Positions 9,698 to 19,049 of a DNA stretch of 64,000 nucleotides are shown piece after piece. Under the pieces are notes generated by a model, which saw only the letters and a list, made by a program, of their open reading frames with translations, was not told the DNA's origin and ran no database searches. The DNA is from Fibrobacter succinogenes (lineage in GTDB: Bacteria; Fibrobacterota; Fibrobacteria; Fibrobacterales; Fibrobacteraceae), in contig CADCDO010000024.1 of assembly GCA_902800345.1 (NCBI GenBank), positions 31,551 through 95,550 of the forward strand, read 5' to 3'. Position 1 is the first letter of the stretch; each line of letters opens with the position of its first letter. Both the position numbers and the translations under genes were made by a program.

Positions 9698-10669
9698 ATG
9701 AAAAAGAGTAACAAAATAATTCGTAAGAAACCTATTCCCCAATCTTTTGCGGGACAAGTATATCTTGACCCTAGATATGAACCCGCTTTTAAGGAACTTT
9801 TTGACAGCGAGGATGCGTTGAAGGATTTTCTTGATGGCGTACTTGGTCTTGAAGGTGATGACAAGATTAGGACTATTAAATTTGTCTTTGACAAATCGAT
9901 TCGTTTTCGTGTACCACAAAGTAAAAAGATTATTTTTGATGTCTTTATAACGACTAATTCGGGGCGCTATCTTGATGTCGAAATGCAAAAATTGGATCAT
10001 GATTTTTTAGTAGACCGTATTGTTTTATATAACGCATTCCTGGTAATCAAAGGAAAAAAAGAAATGGAGCGTTCTGAGGAATTCTTGGCTTTGTCCAAGG
10101 AAAAAAAAGAAAAGAAGCGTTATGAACTTCCTGAGACCATATCTATTTGGATATGCGATTTTGAGTTGCCTTATGCAAAGGGGGAATACAAAGATGAATG
10201 GGCCGTTTACAGCCAGTGTTCCATCCGAAATGGAAGGGCTATACCCATCTTTCCTAAAAATAGATATATTTTCTTTAGTTTGCCCAATTTCAAGAAGACG
10301 CTAAAAGAGATCGATGGCTCTGTAGATGCGTGGTTGTATCTGTTGAGTCATGCTGGTGACGGCGGCGAATTACCTGATTTCGGTAGTGATATTATCAGAG
10401 ATGCTCTTGATCGTATTCGGGTGGATAATGCAGATGACAAACTTCTATTAGACCAGGAGAAATATATGTCGTTAAAAGATGATTACCGGATTGTTCTGGC
10501 TAGTGCTATAATTCGTGCTAAGGAAGAAGGCCGTGCAAGAGGTCTTGCAGAAGGTCGTGCAGAAGGTCGTGCAGAAGGTGCTCGGGAAAAAGGACGTAAA
10601 ATTGCTGCATTTCTTCGTGCGAAGGGAGTATCGGAGAATCTGATTTTAGACGCTCTTGCACAGAAATAA
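9698..10669 (+). CDS. Rpn-family PD-(D/E)XK nuclease / putative transposase
   Basis: A 323-residue protein of the Rpn/PDDEXK_2 family (recombination-promoting nucleases, often annotated as putative transposases). Typical parts are DPRYEPAFKELFDSEDALKDFLDGVL at the N-terminus, the nuclease core with Asp in IIFDVFI and Glu-x-Gln in LDVEMQK, and a later alpha-helical half. The C-terminus contains the repeated peptide AEGRAEGRAEG encoded by 12-base units (about 10540-10580), usual for this family and prone to copy-number change. Upstream sequence is AT-rich with no clear ribosome site. Rpn genes are mobile-like and multicopy in many genomes. Confidence 0.88.
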   Translation: MKKSNKIIRKKPIPQSFAGQVYLDPRYEPAFKELFDSEDALKDFLDGVLGLEGDDKIRTIKFVFDKSIRFRVPQSKKIIFDVFITTNSGRYLDVEMQKLDHDFLVDRIVLYNAFLVIKGKKEMERSEEFLALSKEKKEKKRYELPETISIWICDFELPYAKGEYKDEWAVYSQCSIRNGRAIPIFPKNRYIFFSLPNFKKTLKEIDGSVDAWLYLLSHAGDGGELPDFGSDIIRDALDRIRVDNADDKLLLDQEKYMSLKDDYRIVLASAIIRAKEEGRARGLAEGRAEGRAEGAREKGRKIAAFLRAKGVSENLILDALAQK

Positions 10670-10733
10670 AATAATCTGCATTTCAAAATTATATATATTT
10701 CCCACATCACCATCAAAAACATTAGGAGCTCCT

Positions 10734-10901
10734 ATGGCAATAAACCACAATCTCTTAACGGGACAGTTCCGTCCTCTTGGCGAAAACAAAATTGAGCATT
10801 CCCTTTCTGCGACCCAGAAGGTTTTGCCTACGCATACGGGGAAAAAGGCCATGCGTCACTTGACCCCGCGAAATCGTAAGCCGAAACTCGAAAAATCGTA
10901 A
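10734..10901 (+). CDS. Small basic protein, unknown
   Basis: A 55-residue frame starting at the ATG at 10734 with an AGGAG site 6-10 bases upstream (attAGGAGctcct). The product (MAINHNLLTGQFRPLGENKI at the start, PRNRKPKLEKS at the end) is basic and soluble. I do not recognise it. An in-frame upstream ATG at 10656 would overlap the preceding gene and lacks a ribosome site, so the shorter form is preferred. It ends 4 bases before a repeat-filled stretch preceding tgt. Confidence 0.55.
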   Translation: MAINHNLLTGQFRPLGENKIEHSLSATQKVLPTHTGKKAMRHLTPRNRKPKLEKS

Positions 10902-12212
<1,311 letters not shown>

Positions 12213-12373
12213 TATCATGTCGTAGCATATAAGACGGTTGCTGTAGCATAATAATCGCGCTGTCGTTAATTTTGAAAGACATGTTAAAAAAACATGGATA
12301 AATCTAGTTCTAGGCTAAAATTATATGTATATTGGTCCTCGAGTGGATGGTTGTTTTATATTAGGGAGAAAAT

Positions 12374-14869
12374 ATGTCGAAGTTTTTTTATGCCCTTTTT
12401 GGTTTGCTTATCGTGGGAAATGCTTTCGCCGTAGTTGCAGTTAGGGATACGATTTATATTGATTACGATTTGCAGGGCGGAAAGAATAATCCTGAAAACT
12501 TATCTTCTTATTTGTATAAATATAGCGATCGCTCGGACGCCCCTTCAATTAAATTTTTCCCGCCCACCAAGGATGGAGCCGAGTTTCTGGGCTGGTATTT
12601 TAATTCATCTCCTTACGAGAATAACGCAATTACCTATGCTGATGCTGTTATTTCTGTCACCCGCACCCAAAATGGACGGTTGTCGCTTTATGCTCGTTGG
12701 GGAGTGAAGGCGAAAATCCCGCAACAGAACGAGTCGGGGTGTATGCTTGTCCACGATGCTGCAGAACTCTACGGTGCTGTAAAAGTTTCTGATAGCTTAA
12801 TGCGCAAAAATAAACAAATTTGCGTTTCCATTGAAAATGATATCGTCGTTAACAAAAATCTCTTGGCTTCCGATGGAACCCCGAATGAGGGATCTCATTA
12901 CTGGTGGAAACCTTTTGGGAATTTTATGGGTGTCATTGAAGGGAATGGTCACACCATCTCGGGCTTATATGGAAATGTCGGACTTGTTAATCTTGCTGAA
13001 GGTGAACATAATGCTTTAATTCAAAATTTAGGAATCATTGATTCTTATTTTGCTGGCAATGGTTATGTCGGTTCTTTTATTGCTAATACGCTAGGCTTTG
13101 GAACTTCACTGAAGAATGTTTATAGTACGGCTACTTTGGATAGCAGGGGGAGCTATGTCGGTGGTCTTGTCGGTTATGCCCGTGTTCAACAAGACTATTG
13201 TATAGATGTTACTCTTGAAACTCCGATAAGCAAAGCCCCTCGTGCAGCCAACACTTATGATAATAATCATAATGCGGTAACTGTAGAAAATGCTTATTTT
13301 GCAGGACATTTGATTGGTTATCGCGTAGGTGGCCTTGTGGGCGGGACTGATTTCTCCGTTTTCAAAAATACCTTCTTTGTAGGAACCGCTGAGGCAAAGG
13401 AGAATTTTTCGGCAATTAGCCAAAAAGGTCTGACTCAGTGTCAAGATTTTCCAGACTGGAAAGTTGTGGCTGAAAATACCTTTTACCTTGATTCTTATAC
13501 TAATGACGAATTTGAAGCGAGTGTATCAACTGCTACCGCTTTTTCCGATGGAAGTGTTCTTGAAAAACTCGTGAATGGTTCCAGTTACCCCATCTGGACG
13601 CAGGAGGTTGGGAAGGACGCTTATCCGAAATTGAACGGCGTGTATTACGATATTGCGTATGATTTGGCCGGTGGCGTCAATGACTCTGTTAATCCGAGCT
13701 ATTACAAGCCTGAGCAGGAAGTTCTGTTGAAGCCCGCATCAAAGAATGGCGATGTTTTTGAAGGGTGGTTTGCCGATTCGAATTTTACAACACCGGTAGA
13801 AAAAATCCTTGCTACGGATAAAGGAAATAAGAAGTTTTTTGCGAAGTGGAAAAAGGGATATTCCATCACTTATGTGAATGACGGCGCATATTCTTCTATT
13901 TTGAATCGGAATCCGGTTTATCGTTATGCGGATTCTGCAACATTTGTGTTGAAACAGCCCACGAAGAGCGGGAAAACTTTTGAGGGGTGGTACTCGGATT
14001 CGACATTCACTACCACGGTGACAGAACTGCCCACGGGAAACACCGAAGATATCGTTCTGTATGCCAAATGGAGTGCCCGTGAAATCAAAATTTCGTACAA
14101 TCTGGTTGGTGGCACTATGGGCGATGCGAAGAACCCGGACAAAACTCTGAACGGTGAAACGATTACGCTTAAAAGTCCGACCCGTGATGGATTCCTTTTC
14201 TTGGGCTGGTATGGCAGAGATGCTGTATTGAATGAACCTGGCGATTTTGACCGAACTTATTTTGTTAATTCAAAAAATGATGAAATTGAATTTAAGGCAG
14301 ATTGGACTTATGCTCCGCAAAAACCGGCAACGGATGCTGATGGCTGTTATCTTGTAACAAATGTTCATGAATTGTTCTATTTTGACGAAATTGCAAATAG
14401 TGTGTTAAGCGAAAAACCGCCGATAAAAGCCTGCATCAAGATTATGAACGATATTGTTGTGAATGAAGATATGAATAACGCCAATTATATTGATTGGAAT
14501 CCAATGAACTACGAAAATGCTTTCGCTGGAATCATCTATGGAAACGGACATACCATCAGTGGTATGTATATGAACTGCAAATATTTCTATAATGACAACT
14601 ATAGAGTCTTTTATGGATTGATAGAAAATAAGGCCTATCAACAAGTTTATCCTGAAGTGCAGAATTTATATCTCGCTAATTTCTATTTCGCTAATGAATA
14701 TTATGATAAGGTCTTGCTCAATGTAAATGGTAGGGACGGTGCTGGTGGTGGAAGAAACGGAATCCGCAAGACAATCGCCCCTGCGCCGTTGAAGAAAAAA
14801 ATTGCCCCCAAGTTCGATGCCAAAGGCCGCAATATGAACGCGCGTCCTAATTATGGGGTGTATTTTTAA
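12374..14869 (+). CDS. Surface protein with InlB/Listeria-Bacteroides and GLUG-like repeats
   Basis: An 831-residue secreted protein with a signal peptide (residues 1-19, ending VGNAFA) and a ribosome site (AGGGAG). At least four InlB_B-type repeats of about 70 residues, each ending in a GWY/GWF...AKW pattern, lie at about residues 28-112, 425-505, 510-575 and 580-655. Between and after them are GLUG-like segments (YVGSFIANTLGFGTSLKNVY, YVGGLVGYA and a second near residue 710). The C-terminal 40 residues are basic and Pro/Ala-rich and end NARPNYGVYF. Such proteins are adhesin-like and displayed at the surface; the ligand is unknown. Confidence 0.8.
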   Translation: MSKFFYALFGLLIVGNAFAVVAVRDTIYIDYDLQGGKNNPENLSSYLYKYSDRSDAPSIKFFPPTKDGAEFLGWYFNSSPYENNAITYADAVISVTRTQNGRLSLYARWGVKAKIPQQNESGCMLVHDAAELYGAVKVSDSLMRKNKQICVSIENDIVVNKNLLASDGTPNEGSHYWWKPFGNFMGVIEGNGHTISGLYGNVGLVNLAEGEHNALIQNLGIIDSYFAGNGYVGSFIANTLGFGTSLKNVYSTATLDSRGSYVGGLVGYARVQQDYCIDVTLETPISKAPRAANTYDNNHNAVTVENAYFAGHLIGYRVGGLVGGTDFSVFKNTFFVGTAEAKENFSAISQKGLTQCQDFPDWKVVAENTFYLDSYTNDEFEASVSTATAFSDGSVLEKLVNGSSYPIWTQEVGKDAYPKLNGVYYDIAYDLAGGVNDSVNPSYYKPEQEVLLKPASKNGDVFEGWFADSNFTTPVEKILATDKGNKKFFAKWKKGYSITYVNDGAYSSILNRNPVYRYADSATFVLKQPTKSGKTFEGWYSDSTFTTTVTELPTGNTEDIVLYAKWSAREIKISYNLVGGTMGDAKNPDKTLNGETITLKSPTRDGFLFLGWYGRDAVLNEPGDFDRTYFVNSKNDEIEFKADWTYAPQKPATDADGCYLVTNVHELFYFDEIANSVLSEKPPIKACIKIMNDIVVNEDMNNANYIDWNPMNYENAFAGIIYGNGHTISGMYMNCKYFYNDNYRVFYGLIENKAYQQVYPEVQNLYLANFYFANEYYDKVLLNVNGRDGAGGGRNGIRKTIAPAPLKKKIAPKFDAKGRNMNARPNYGVYF

Positions 14870-14955
14870 AAAAAAGAAAGTTTTTGCAAACGGTTGATGT
14901 CAAAATTTGGTAAAAATGCATTTTTTCTGGTTTTATTTGGTAGATTTCAAAACAC

Positions 14956-14986
14956 TTGATAAAAAAAATCGAAAAAGGTATATTTG
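14956..14986 (+). promoter_or_regulatory. Promoter of the GNAT toxin-antitoxin-like pair
   Basis: TTGATA at 14956-14961, a 17-base spacer, and TATATT at 14979-14984 (within TATATTTG). The start codon follows at 14991, only six bases after the hexamer, so transcription should start at or within the ATG. There is no Shine-Dalgarno sequence. Confidence 0.7.
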
Positions 14987-14990
14987 AAAT

Positions 14991-15176
14991 ATGGCTCTAC
15001 CGTATAATACAATTCCGATTTTAACGGGTGAAGTTGCCGAAGAATTTAACCGTCAGGTGGAATACAATTCTAAGTATTTGGCAGGCTCCCAATATAGCGC
15101 CGAGAAAGAGGCGTGGTGTCGTAGTATTATCGAAAATTCTAGATTGGATCAGCTAAAGAGAACTTCATCAAAATGA
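14991..15176 (+). CDS. Small partner (putative antitoxin) of a GNAT protein
   Basis: A 61-residue acidic-to-neutral protein with no recognised DNA-binding motif (opens MALPYNTIPILTGEVAEEFN). It overlaps the downstream acetyltransferase gene by four bases (ATGA), so the two are translationally coupled. A small gene immediately before a GNAT gene of this type is the arrangement of GNAT-class toxin-antitoxin pairs, but this protein is not the ribbon-helix-helix antitoxin known for TacT/AtaT. The role is inferred from position only. Confidence 0.6.
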   Translation: MALPYNTIPILTGEVAEEFNRQVEYNSKYLAGSQYSAEKEAWCRSIIENSRLDQLKRTSSK

Positions 15177-15775
15177 AATTGTCGGATTTTTCTTTTTGTA
15201 CTCTCGGAGCGCCCATCCGAGACTTGTCCTCGTTTGATTGTGGACGTAAATCTATTAACGATTTCTTTAGAAATGAGGCTTTAGATTATCAAAGTGAATT
15301 GTTTGGAAAAACATATTTGCTTACACCTCGTAATGATTTAAGTAAAGTTGCTGCGGCTTTTACTGTGGCGAATGCGAGCTTGTTCACTCGGTTGCTTCCA
15401 AATTCTAGAAAAAAGAAGGTAGGTTACGAAGTTCGACATTCGAAAGGGGATATAAACCATCCTGCCGTCTTGTTGGGGCAACTAGGTGTTGACCTTCAGT
15501 TTGCAGGTCATGGGCTAGGATCGCAAATTATAGAATTTGTTGCACAGTGGTTTGCTGGGGAGAAAAATAAGTCGGGGTGTCGGCATATGATTGTAGATGC
15601 CTTCAATGAAAGTGAACTTTTATCGTTCTACGCTAATTGCGGTTTAATGCCTGTTTTTGGAAATATTGAGCAAGAGCGTAAATACAGGCAACTTGAAGAT
15701 GATGGCAGGCCTTTGAATACTCGGCTGTTGTATCGTGACTTGGTATTGTTGCGGAGAGAATCTATTCGAGGATAG
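15173..15775 (+). CDS. GNAT-family N-acetyltransferase (putative toxin)
   Basis: A 200-residue acetyltransferase with FDCGRKSINDFFRNEALDYQ near the N-terminus, a feature of GNAT toxins and their relatives. An acetyl-CoA-binding segment follows (LGQLGVDLQFAGHGLGSQII, residues ~101-120), then the usual IVDAFNESELLSFYANCGL motif. TacT/AtaT-like members block translation by acetylating aminoacyl-tRNA. Here the partner is the 61-residue protein encoded just upstream with a four-base overlap. The substrate is not predictable from sequence; a non-toxic acetyltransferase remains possible. Confidence 0.75.
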   Translation: MKLSDFSFCTLGAPIRDLSSFDCGRKSINDFFRNEALDYQSELFGKTYLLTPRNDLSKVAAAFTVANASLFTRLLPNSRKKKVGYEVRHSKGDINHPAVLLGQLGVDLQFAGHGLGSQIIEFVAQWFAGEKNKSGCRHMIVDAFNESELLSFYANCGLMPVFGNIEQERKYRQLEDDGRPLNTRLLYRDLVLLRRESIRG

Positions 15776-15847
15776 TTTGCCATCGCATAACAATAATTTC
15801 AGCTTAAAAACAGATGTATGGCTTTAAGGCGCAACGAGGAAATTTTC

Positions 15848-15855
15848 TACCTTTG
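15848..15855 (+). promoter_or_regulatory. Candidate -10 box for ahbC
   Basis: TACCTTTG is followed by four bases (gcgc) and then the ATG at 15860. The arrangement is the same as before hemA (19038) and before the genes at 14991 and 57548. No clear -35 hexamer is visible. Confidence 0.5.
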
Positions 15856-15859
15856 GCGC

Positions 15860-17032
15860 ATGATTAGTATTACCAAGCTTTTGATGGATGCCCCGAATTT
15901 TGGGGATTCTCTCCGTTACGAACCTCATGCTCATGCTGCGAAAAATGGCGTGGGGGCGGGGCGCGGTCCCGTGGTTGTTTGGAACTGCACGAAGACTTGC
16001 AACTTGAAGTGCGTCCACTGCTATGCGCGTTCCGAGGCGATTAAGTACCAGAATGAACTTTCTCACGAAGAGGGAATCAAGCTTATTGATCAACTGGCGG
16101 AATTCAATGTGCCGGTGCTGTTGTTCAGCGGTGGCGAACCGCTTTTGCGCCCGGATTTTTTTGAACTTGCAAACTACGCGGCAAGCAAGGGTATCCGTCC
16201 GACGATTTCGACGAACGGCACCTGCATTACGCCTGATGTAGCACAGAAGTTGAAGGCGATGGGCGTGGGCTATGTGGGCATCAGCTTGGACGGTTGTGAA
16301 GAAACTCATGACAAGTTCCGCGGTAAGCCGGGCGCGTATCAGTTGGCTTTGCGCGGTATCCGCAACTGCGTGGCGACGGGCCAGAAGGTCGGGCTGCGCT
16401 TCACGATTACACGTTACAACGTGCAGGACTTGAATGCGATTTTCGATTTGCTCGAAGCCGAGAACATTGACCGCGTGTGCTTCTATCACTTGGTGTATAG
16501 CGGTCGCGGTTCTGCGATGGTTGCAAATGATTTGAATCACGAAGAAAGCCGCAAAGCGATGGACTTGATTATCGATCGTACTTTGGACTTCAAGAAGCGT
16601 GGCGTGAACAAGGAAATTTTGACGGTCGATAACCATGCGGATGCCGTTTATCTGTACCAGCGCATGAAACGCGAAGACCCGGCGCTTGCAGAAAAGGTTT
16701 TGGAGCTGATTCAGCGCAATGGCGGAAACCGCAGCGGTATGGCTTTTGGCAATATCGATAGCGTCGGCAACGTGCACCCGGACCAGTTTACGCAATACAT
16801 CACGCTCGGGAATGTGCGCGAACGTAGCTTTGGCGAAATTTGGACGGACTTGTCGAACCCGATTATGGCGGGGCTCAAGGACCGTAAGCCGCTTTTGAAG
16901 GGACGTTGTCCAAAGTGTGCTTTCTTGAATTTGTGCAATGGCAACTTCCGTACGCGTGCAGAGGCTGTGACTGGCGACTTCTGGGCCGAAGATCCGGCCT
17001 GCTATTTGACGGATGAAGAAATTGGGCTGTGA
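15860..17032 (+). CDS. ahbC: Radical SAM 12,18-didecarboxysiroheme deacetylase AhbC
   Basis: A 390-residue radical SAM enzyme that should remove two acetate side chains from didecarboxysiroheme to give iron-coproporphyrin III. The start MISITKLLMDAPNFGDSLRY and GRGPVVVWN, then the cluster motif CNLKCVHCY, match the NirJ/AhbC family. Glycine-rich SAM contacts (FSGGEPLLRPD) and a C-terminal auxiliary cluster motif (CPKCAFLNLC) are present. The ATG at 15860 is preferred over an in-frame ATG at 15818 because the family begins near this Met and a TAnnTTTG box lies just before it. Directly downstream is the ahbA-ahbB fusion, supporting the assignment. Confidence 0.85.
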   Translation: MISITKLLMDAPNFGDSLRYEPHAHAAKNGVGAGRGPVVVWNCTKTCNLKCVHCYARSEAIKYQNELSHEEGIKLIDQLAEFNVPVLLFSGGEPLLRPDFFELANYAASKGIRPTISTNGTCITPDVAQKLKAMGVGYVGISLDGCEETHDKFRGKPGAYQLALRGIRNCVATGQKVGLRFTITRYNVQDLNAIFDLLEAENIDRVCFYHLVYSGRGSAMVANDLNHEESRKAMDLIIDRTLDFKKRGVNKEILTVDNHADAVYLYQRMKREDPALAEKVLELIQRNGGNRSGMAFGNIDSVGNVHPDQFTQYITLGNVRERSFGEIWTDLSNPIMAGLKDRKPLLKGRCPKCAFLNLCNGNFRTRAEAVTGDFWAEDPACYLTDEEIGL

Positions 17033-17143
17033 GGTTTGAGGTGTGAGGTCGGTCGCTGCGCTCCCTTTGAGGAGTGAGGATCGTGTGTCATTCTGATTGC
17101 GTTGCGTTCGCGTCATTCTGAGGACCGCAGGGACGAAGAATCC
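17033..17143. repeat. Dispersed repeats between ahbC and ahbA-ahbB
   Basis: The gap holds GAGGTTTGAGGTGTGAGGTC-type text (R4 family) followed by two nested R1 elements (TCATTCTGATTGCG and CGTCATTCTGAGGACC ending GAAGAATCCAG). It is intergenic here, while nearly the same R1 text occurs in frame inside the next gene. Confidence 0.75.
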
Positions 17144-17154
17144 AGTTACTTATA

Positions 17155-18252
17155 ATGAATGAATTAGATCAAAAACTTCTCGCGATTATTCAAGACGGCT
17201 TTCCGTTGGTGGAACGCCCGTATAAGGCGCTCGCGGAAACGTTGAATGTTTCGGAACAAGAAGTTTTTGATGCTGTTGAAATGCTGCGCGCTTCGGGCGT
17301 GATTCGTCGTATCGGTGGGGTTTACGATTCAAAAAAATTGGGCTTCATTTCGAGACTTTGCGCAGGGATGGTGCCGACATCGTCGCAAGATTTTTCGACT
17401 GAATCGCACGATGAAACTCCTATGGAAAAGTTTGCCGCAGTCGTGATGGGCGAACCTGCGATTACGCACAATTACATCCGCTGTCACGAATACAATGTAT
17501 GGTTTACCGTCATTGCAGAAAATGAGGCGGCCATAGAGACTGTTGTGGAACGTGTTTGTGCGAAAACGGAATTGCATGACGTTCATGTACTCTCCGCTAC
17601 CAAGAAATATAAAATCGATACGGTGATGGGGGCTGCTGGCGCACCAGTGGTTAGTAGGCTGTGGTTAGTAAACAGGGTTGGAGACGAGAGCGTTGTGACG
17701 GAACGTCATTCTGAGCGTAGCGAAGAATCCAGTAATTTTCGAGGAAATCTCTCCGAATCAGACAAGTCTCGCATTCGCACGGCATGCGGTGATATTCCGC
17801 ATACGCATACGCCGTTCAAGGATTGGGGCGTATCTTGCGACGAACTCCGTGAAGACCTTGCCGCAAAACGCATGCGTCGCTTTGGGGCGATTCTCCGCCA
17901 CCAGAATGCGGGCTTTGCATTCAATGCGATGGTCTGCTTTAGATTAAATGAGGAACCGTTCGCGGACTCTCGTCATTCAGACAATCCTGCCTTACGTCAT
18001 TCTGACAACCGAAGGTTGGAAGAATCCAGTAAAGTTCTTGTTCTTGCGAAAAAGAATTATGTGTCGCATTGCTACGAACGTCCGTCTTTTGAAAAATTTC
18101 CGTACAACTTGTATGCAATGATGCACGCTCCGTCAGCGGAATTGCTGTCACGCTATATCGAAGATGCCGCAAAATCCATTGATAATAGCAATTATGTTGT
18201 TTTAAATTCCTTGCGGGAACTCAAGAAAACAAGTTATAGATTTTTTCTTTGA
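17155..18252 (+). CDS. ahbAB: Fused siroheme decarboxylase AhbA-AhbB with repeat-derived inserts
   Basis: A 365-residue protein made of two Lrp/AsnC-like siroheme decarboxylase halves, which normally form two ~160-residue subunits. Half one (residues 1-~160) has the winged helix (LAETLNVSEQEVFDAVEMLR) and IRRIGGVYDSKKLGF. Half two (~205-365) has RRFGAILRHQNAGF, VSHCYERPSFEKFPYNLYAMMH. The reaction removes two acetate carboxyls from siroheme. The linker (residues ~164-194) and a loop in half two (~273-292) consist of translated dispersed repeats (RHSERSEESS and RHSD...EESS). Neither insert has a place in AhbA/AhbB relatives. ahbC lies just upstream, separated only by repeats. Confidence 0.85.
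   Translation: MNELDQKLLAIIQDGFPLVERPYKALAETLNVSEQEVFDAVEMLRASGVIRRIGGVYDSKKLGFISRLCAGMVPTSSQDFSTESHDETPMEKFAAVVMGEPAITHNYIRCHEYNVWFTVIAENEAAIETVVERVCAKTELHDVHVLSATKKYKIDTVMGAAGAPVVSRLWLVNRVGDESVVTERHSERSEESSNFRGNLSESDKSRIRTACGDIPHTHTPFKDWGVSCDELREDLAAKRMRRFGAILRHQNAGFAFNAMVCFRLNEEPFADSRHSDNPALRHSDNRRLEESSKVLVLAKKNYVSHCYERPSFEKFPYNLYAMMHAPSAELLSRYIEDAAKSIDNSNYVVLNSLRELKKTSYRFFL
17645..17735 (+). repeat. In-frame repeat insert in the ahbA-ahbB linker
   Basis: A composite of a GTGGTTAGTAGGCTG-type repeat (17647-17680) and a 30-base R1 element at 17704-17733, translated RHSERSEESS. The insert keeps the frame between the two decarboxylase halves. Confidence 0.8.
17971..18030 (+). repeat. In-frame nested R1 insert in the AhbB half
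   Basis: Sixty bases containing two nested CGTCATTC starts and one GAAGAATCCAGT end, translated RHSDNPALRHSDNRRLEESS. It lies in a loop of the second siroheme-decarboxylase domain and preserves the frame (20 codons). Confidence 0.8.
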
Positions 18253-18270
18253 GTAAAACTATCTCAAATT

Positions 18271-18891
18271 CTAGAATCGGTAACCTACGCCGAGATATGT
18301 TAAACCTCGTTGTCCCCAAAGCAAAAAGGGTATTTGGAATCGTAGGGATACAGGATGACCGATTTCAAAACCAAATAAGGATATATGCCCCATGGGAGCG
18401 ATTTCGTCGCCGTTGGTTATTATACCTAAGTCTATTTCAAAAAATAGATTAACGAAACTTCCTGGTTCACTTCCGTTAAACTTGAGTTTTCCCATTAGGG
18501 AATATAAAGGATTTTTTGTAAGGGATATGTTTGCGACAAGCCCTGTTTCTATGTTGTTAGAAAATATATAACCATAGTTGATGGATATTGCTCCATAAGA
18601 ACATTCAAAGATGTCTTCGCATTTATCATCAAAAAGGTGACTCAATGAAGTTCCAAAGTCTGTTAACGTTAAAAAGTTATACTCGATTCCTATGCTATGG
18701 TGCCTAAAATCGTCTTTCTGATTGTTGTCGGCTTTGGTTGCTGAAGTTGTGTCTTGGTTTGTTCTAGAATTTGTATCTACATGACTTTCGGTGATAGGCG
18801 TGTTTTCAACATAGGCATCCATCTCCCACGCGTTTGCGTACGAAACAAAAAATAACGAAATAATCGTTGCGGTAAGAACTTTTTTATACAT
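18271..18891 (-). CDS. Exported outer-membrane-like protein, unknown
   Basis: A 206-residue protein with an N-terminal signal peptide (MYKKVLTATIISLFFVSYANA) and a hydrophilic Asp/Thr/Asn segment (~25-65). Alternating short strands follow (YGYIFSNNIETGLVANISL, PVSLRFQIPFLLWGQ), and the end is aromatic (GVGYRF), as in small beta-barrel outer-membrane proteins. It is convergent with ahbA-ahbB and separates it from hemA. I recognise no specific family. The AT-rich upstream region (18900-19049) is shared with the divergent hemA promoter. Confidence 0.65.
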   Translation of the reverse strand: MYKKVLTATIISLFFVSYANAWEMDAYVENTPITESHVDTNSRTNQDTTSATKADNNQKDDFRHHSIGIEYNFLTLTDFGTSLSHLFDDKCEDIFECSYGAISINYGYIFSNNIETGLVANISLTKNPLYSLMGKLKFNGSEPGSFVNLFFEIDLGIITNGDEIAPMGHISLFGFEIGHPVSLRFQIPFLLWGQRGLTYLGVGYRF

Positions 18892-19013
18892 TTTAGAATT
18901 ATCCTAGCAAGACGAATAGGTGTAAATAAATTATATAAAAAAACGATTTATTGTACAAAGAGAAAGTTTCTCCGTTGTAAAAAGGTTTGCTATGATGTGA
19001 ATAATCCGTTATT

Positions 19014-19045
19014 TTGCGAGAATGCACGTAATTTTTCTATCTTTG
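19014..19045 (+). promoter_or_regulatory. hemA promoter (leaderless type)
   Basis: TTGCGA at 19014-19019, an 18-base spacer, and TATCTT at 19038-19043 within TATCTTTG. Four bases (ggtt) separate the octamer from the hemA ATG at 19050. No ribosome site can fit between. Confidence 0.65.
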
Positions 19046-19049
19046 GGTT

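Noticed and set aside
15824..17116. Long minus-strand frame opposite ahbC
   Set aside because: Antisense of a gene with complete radical SAM motifs; low-complexity translation with no family match.
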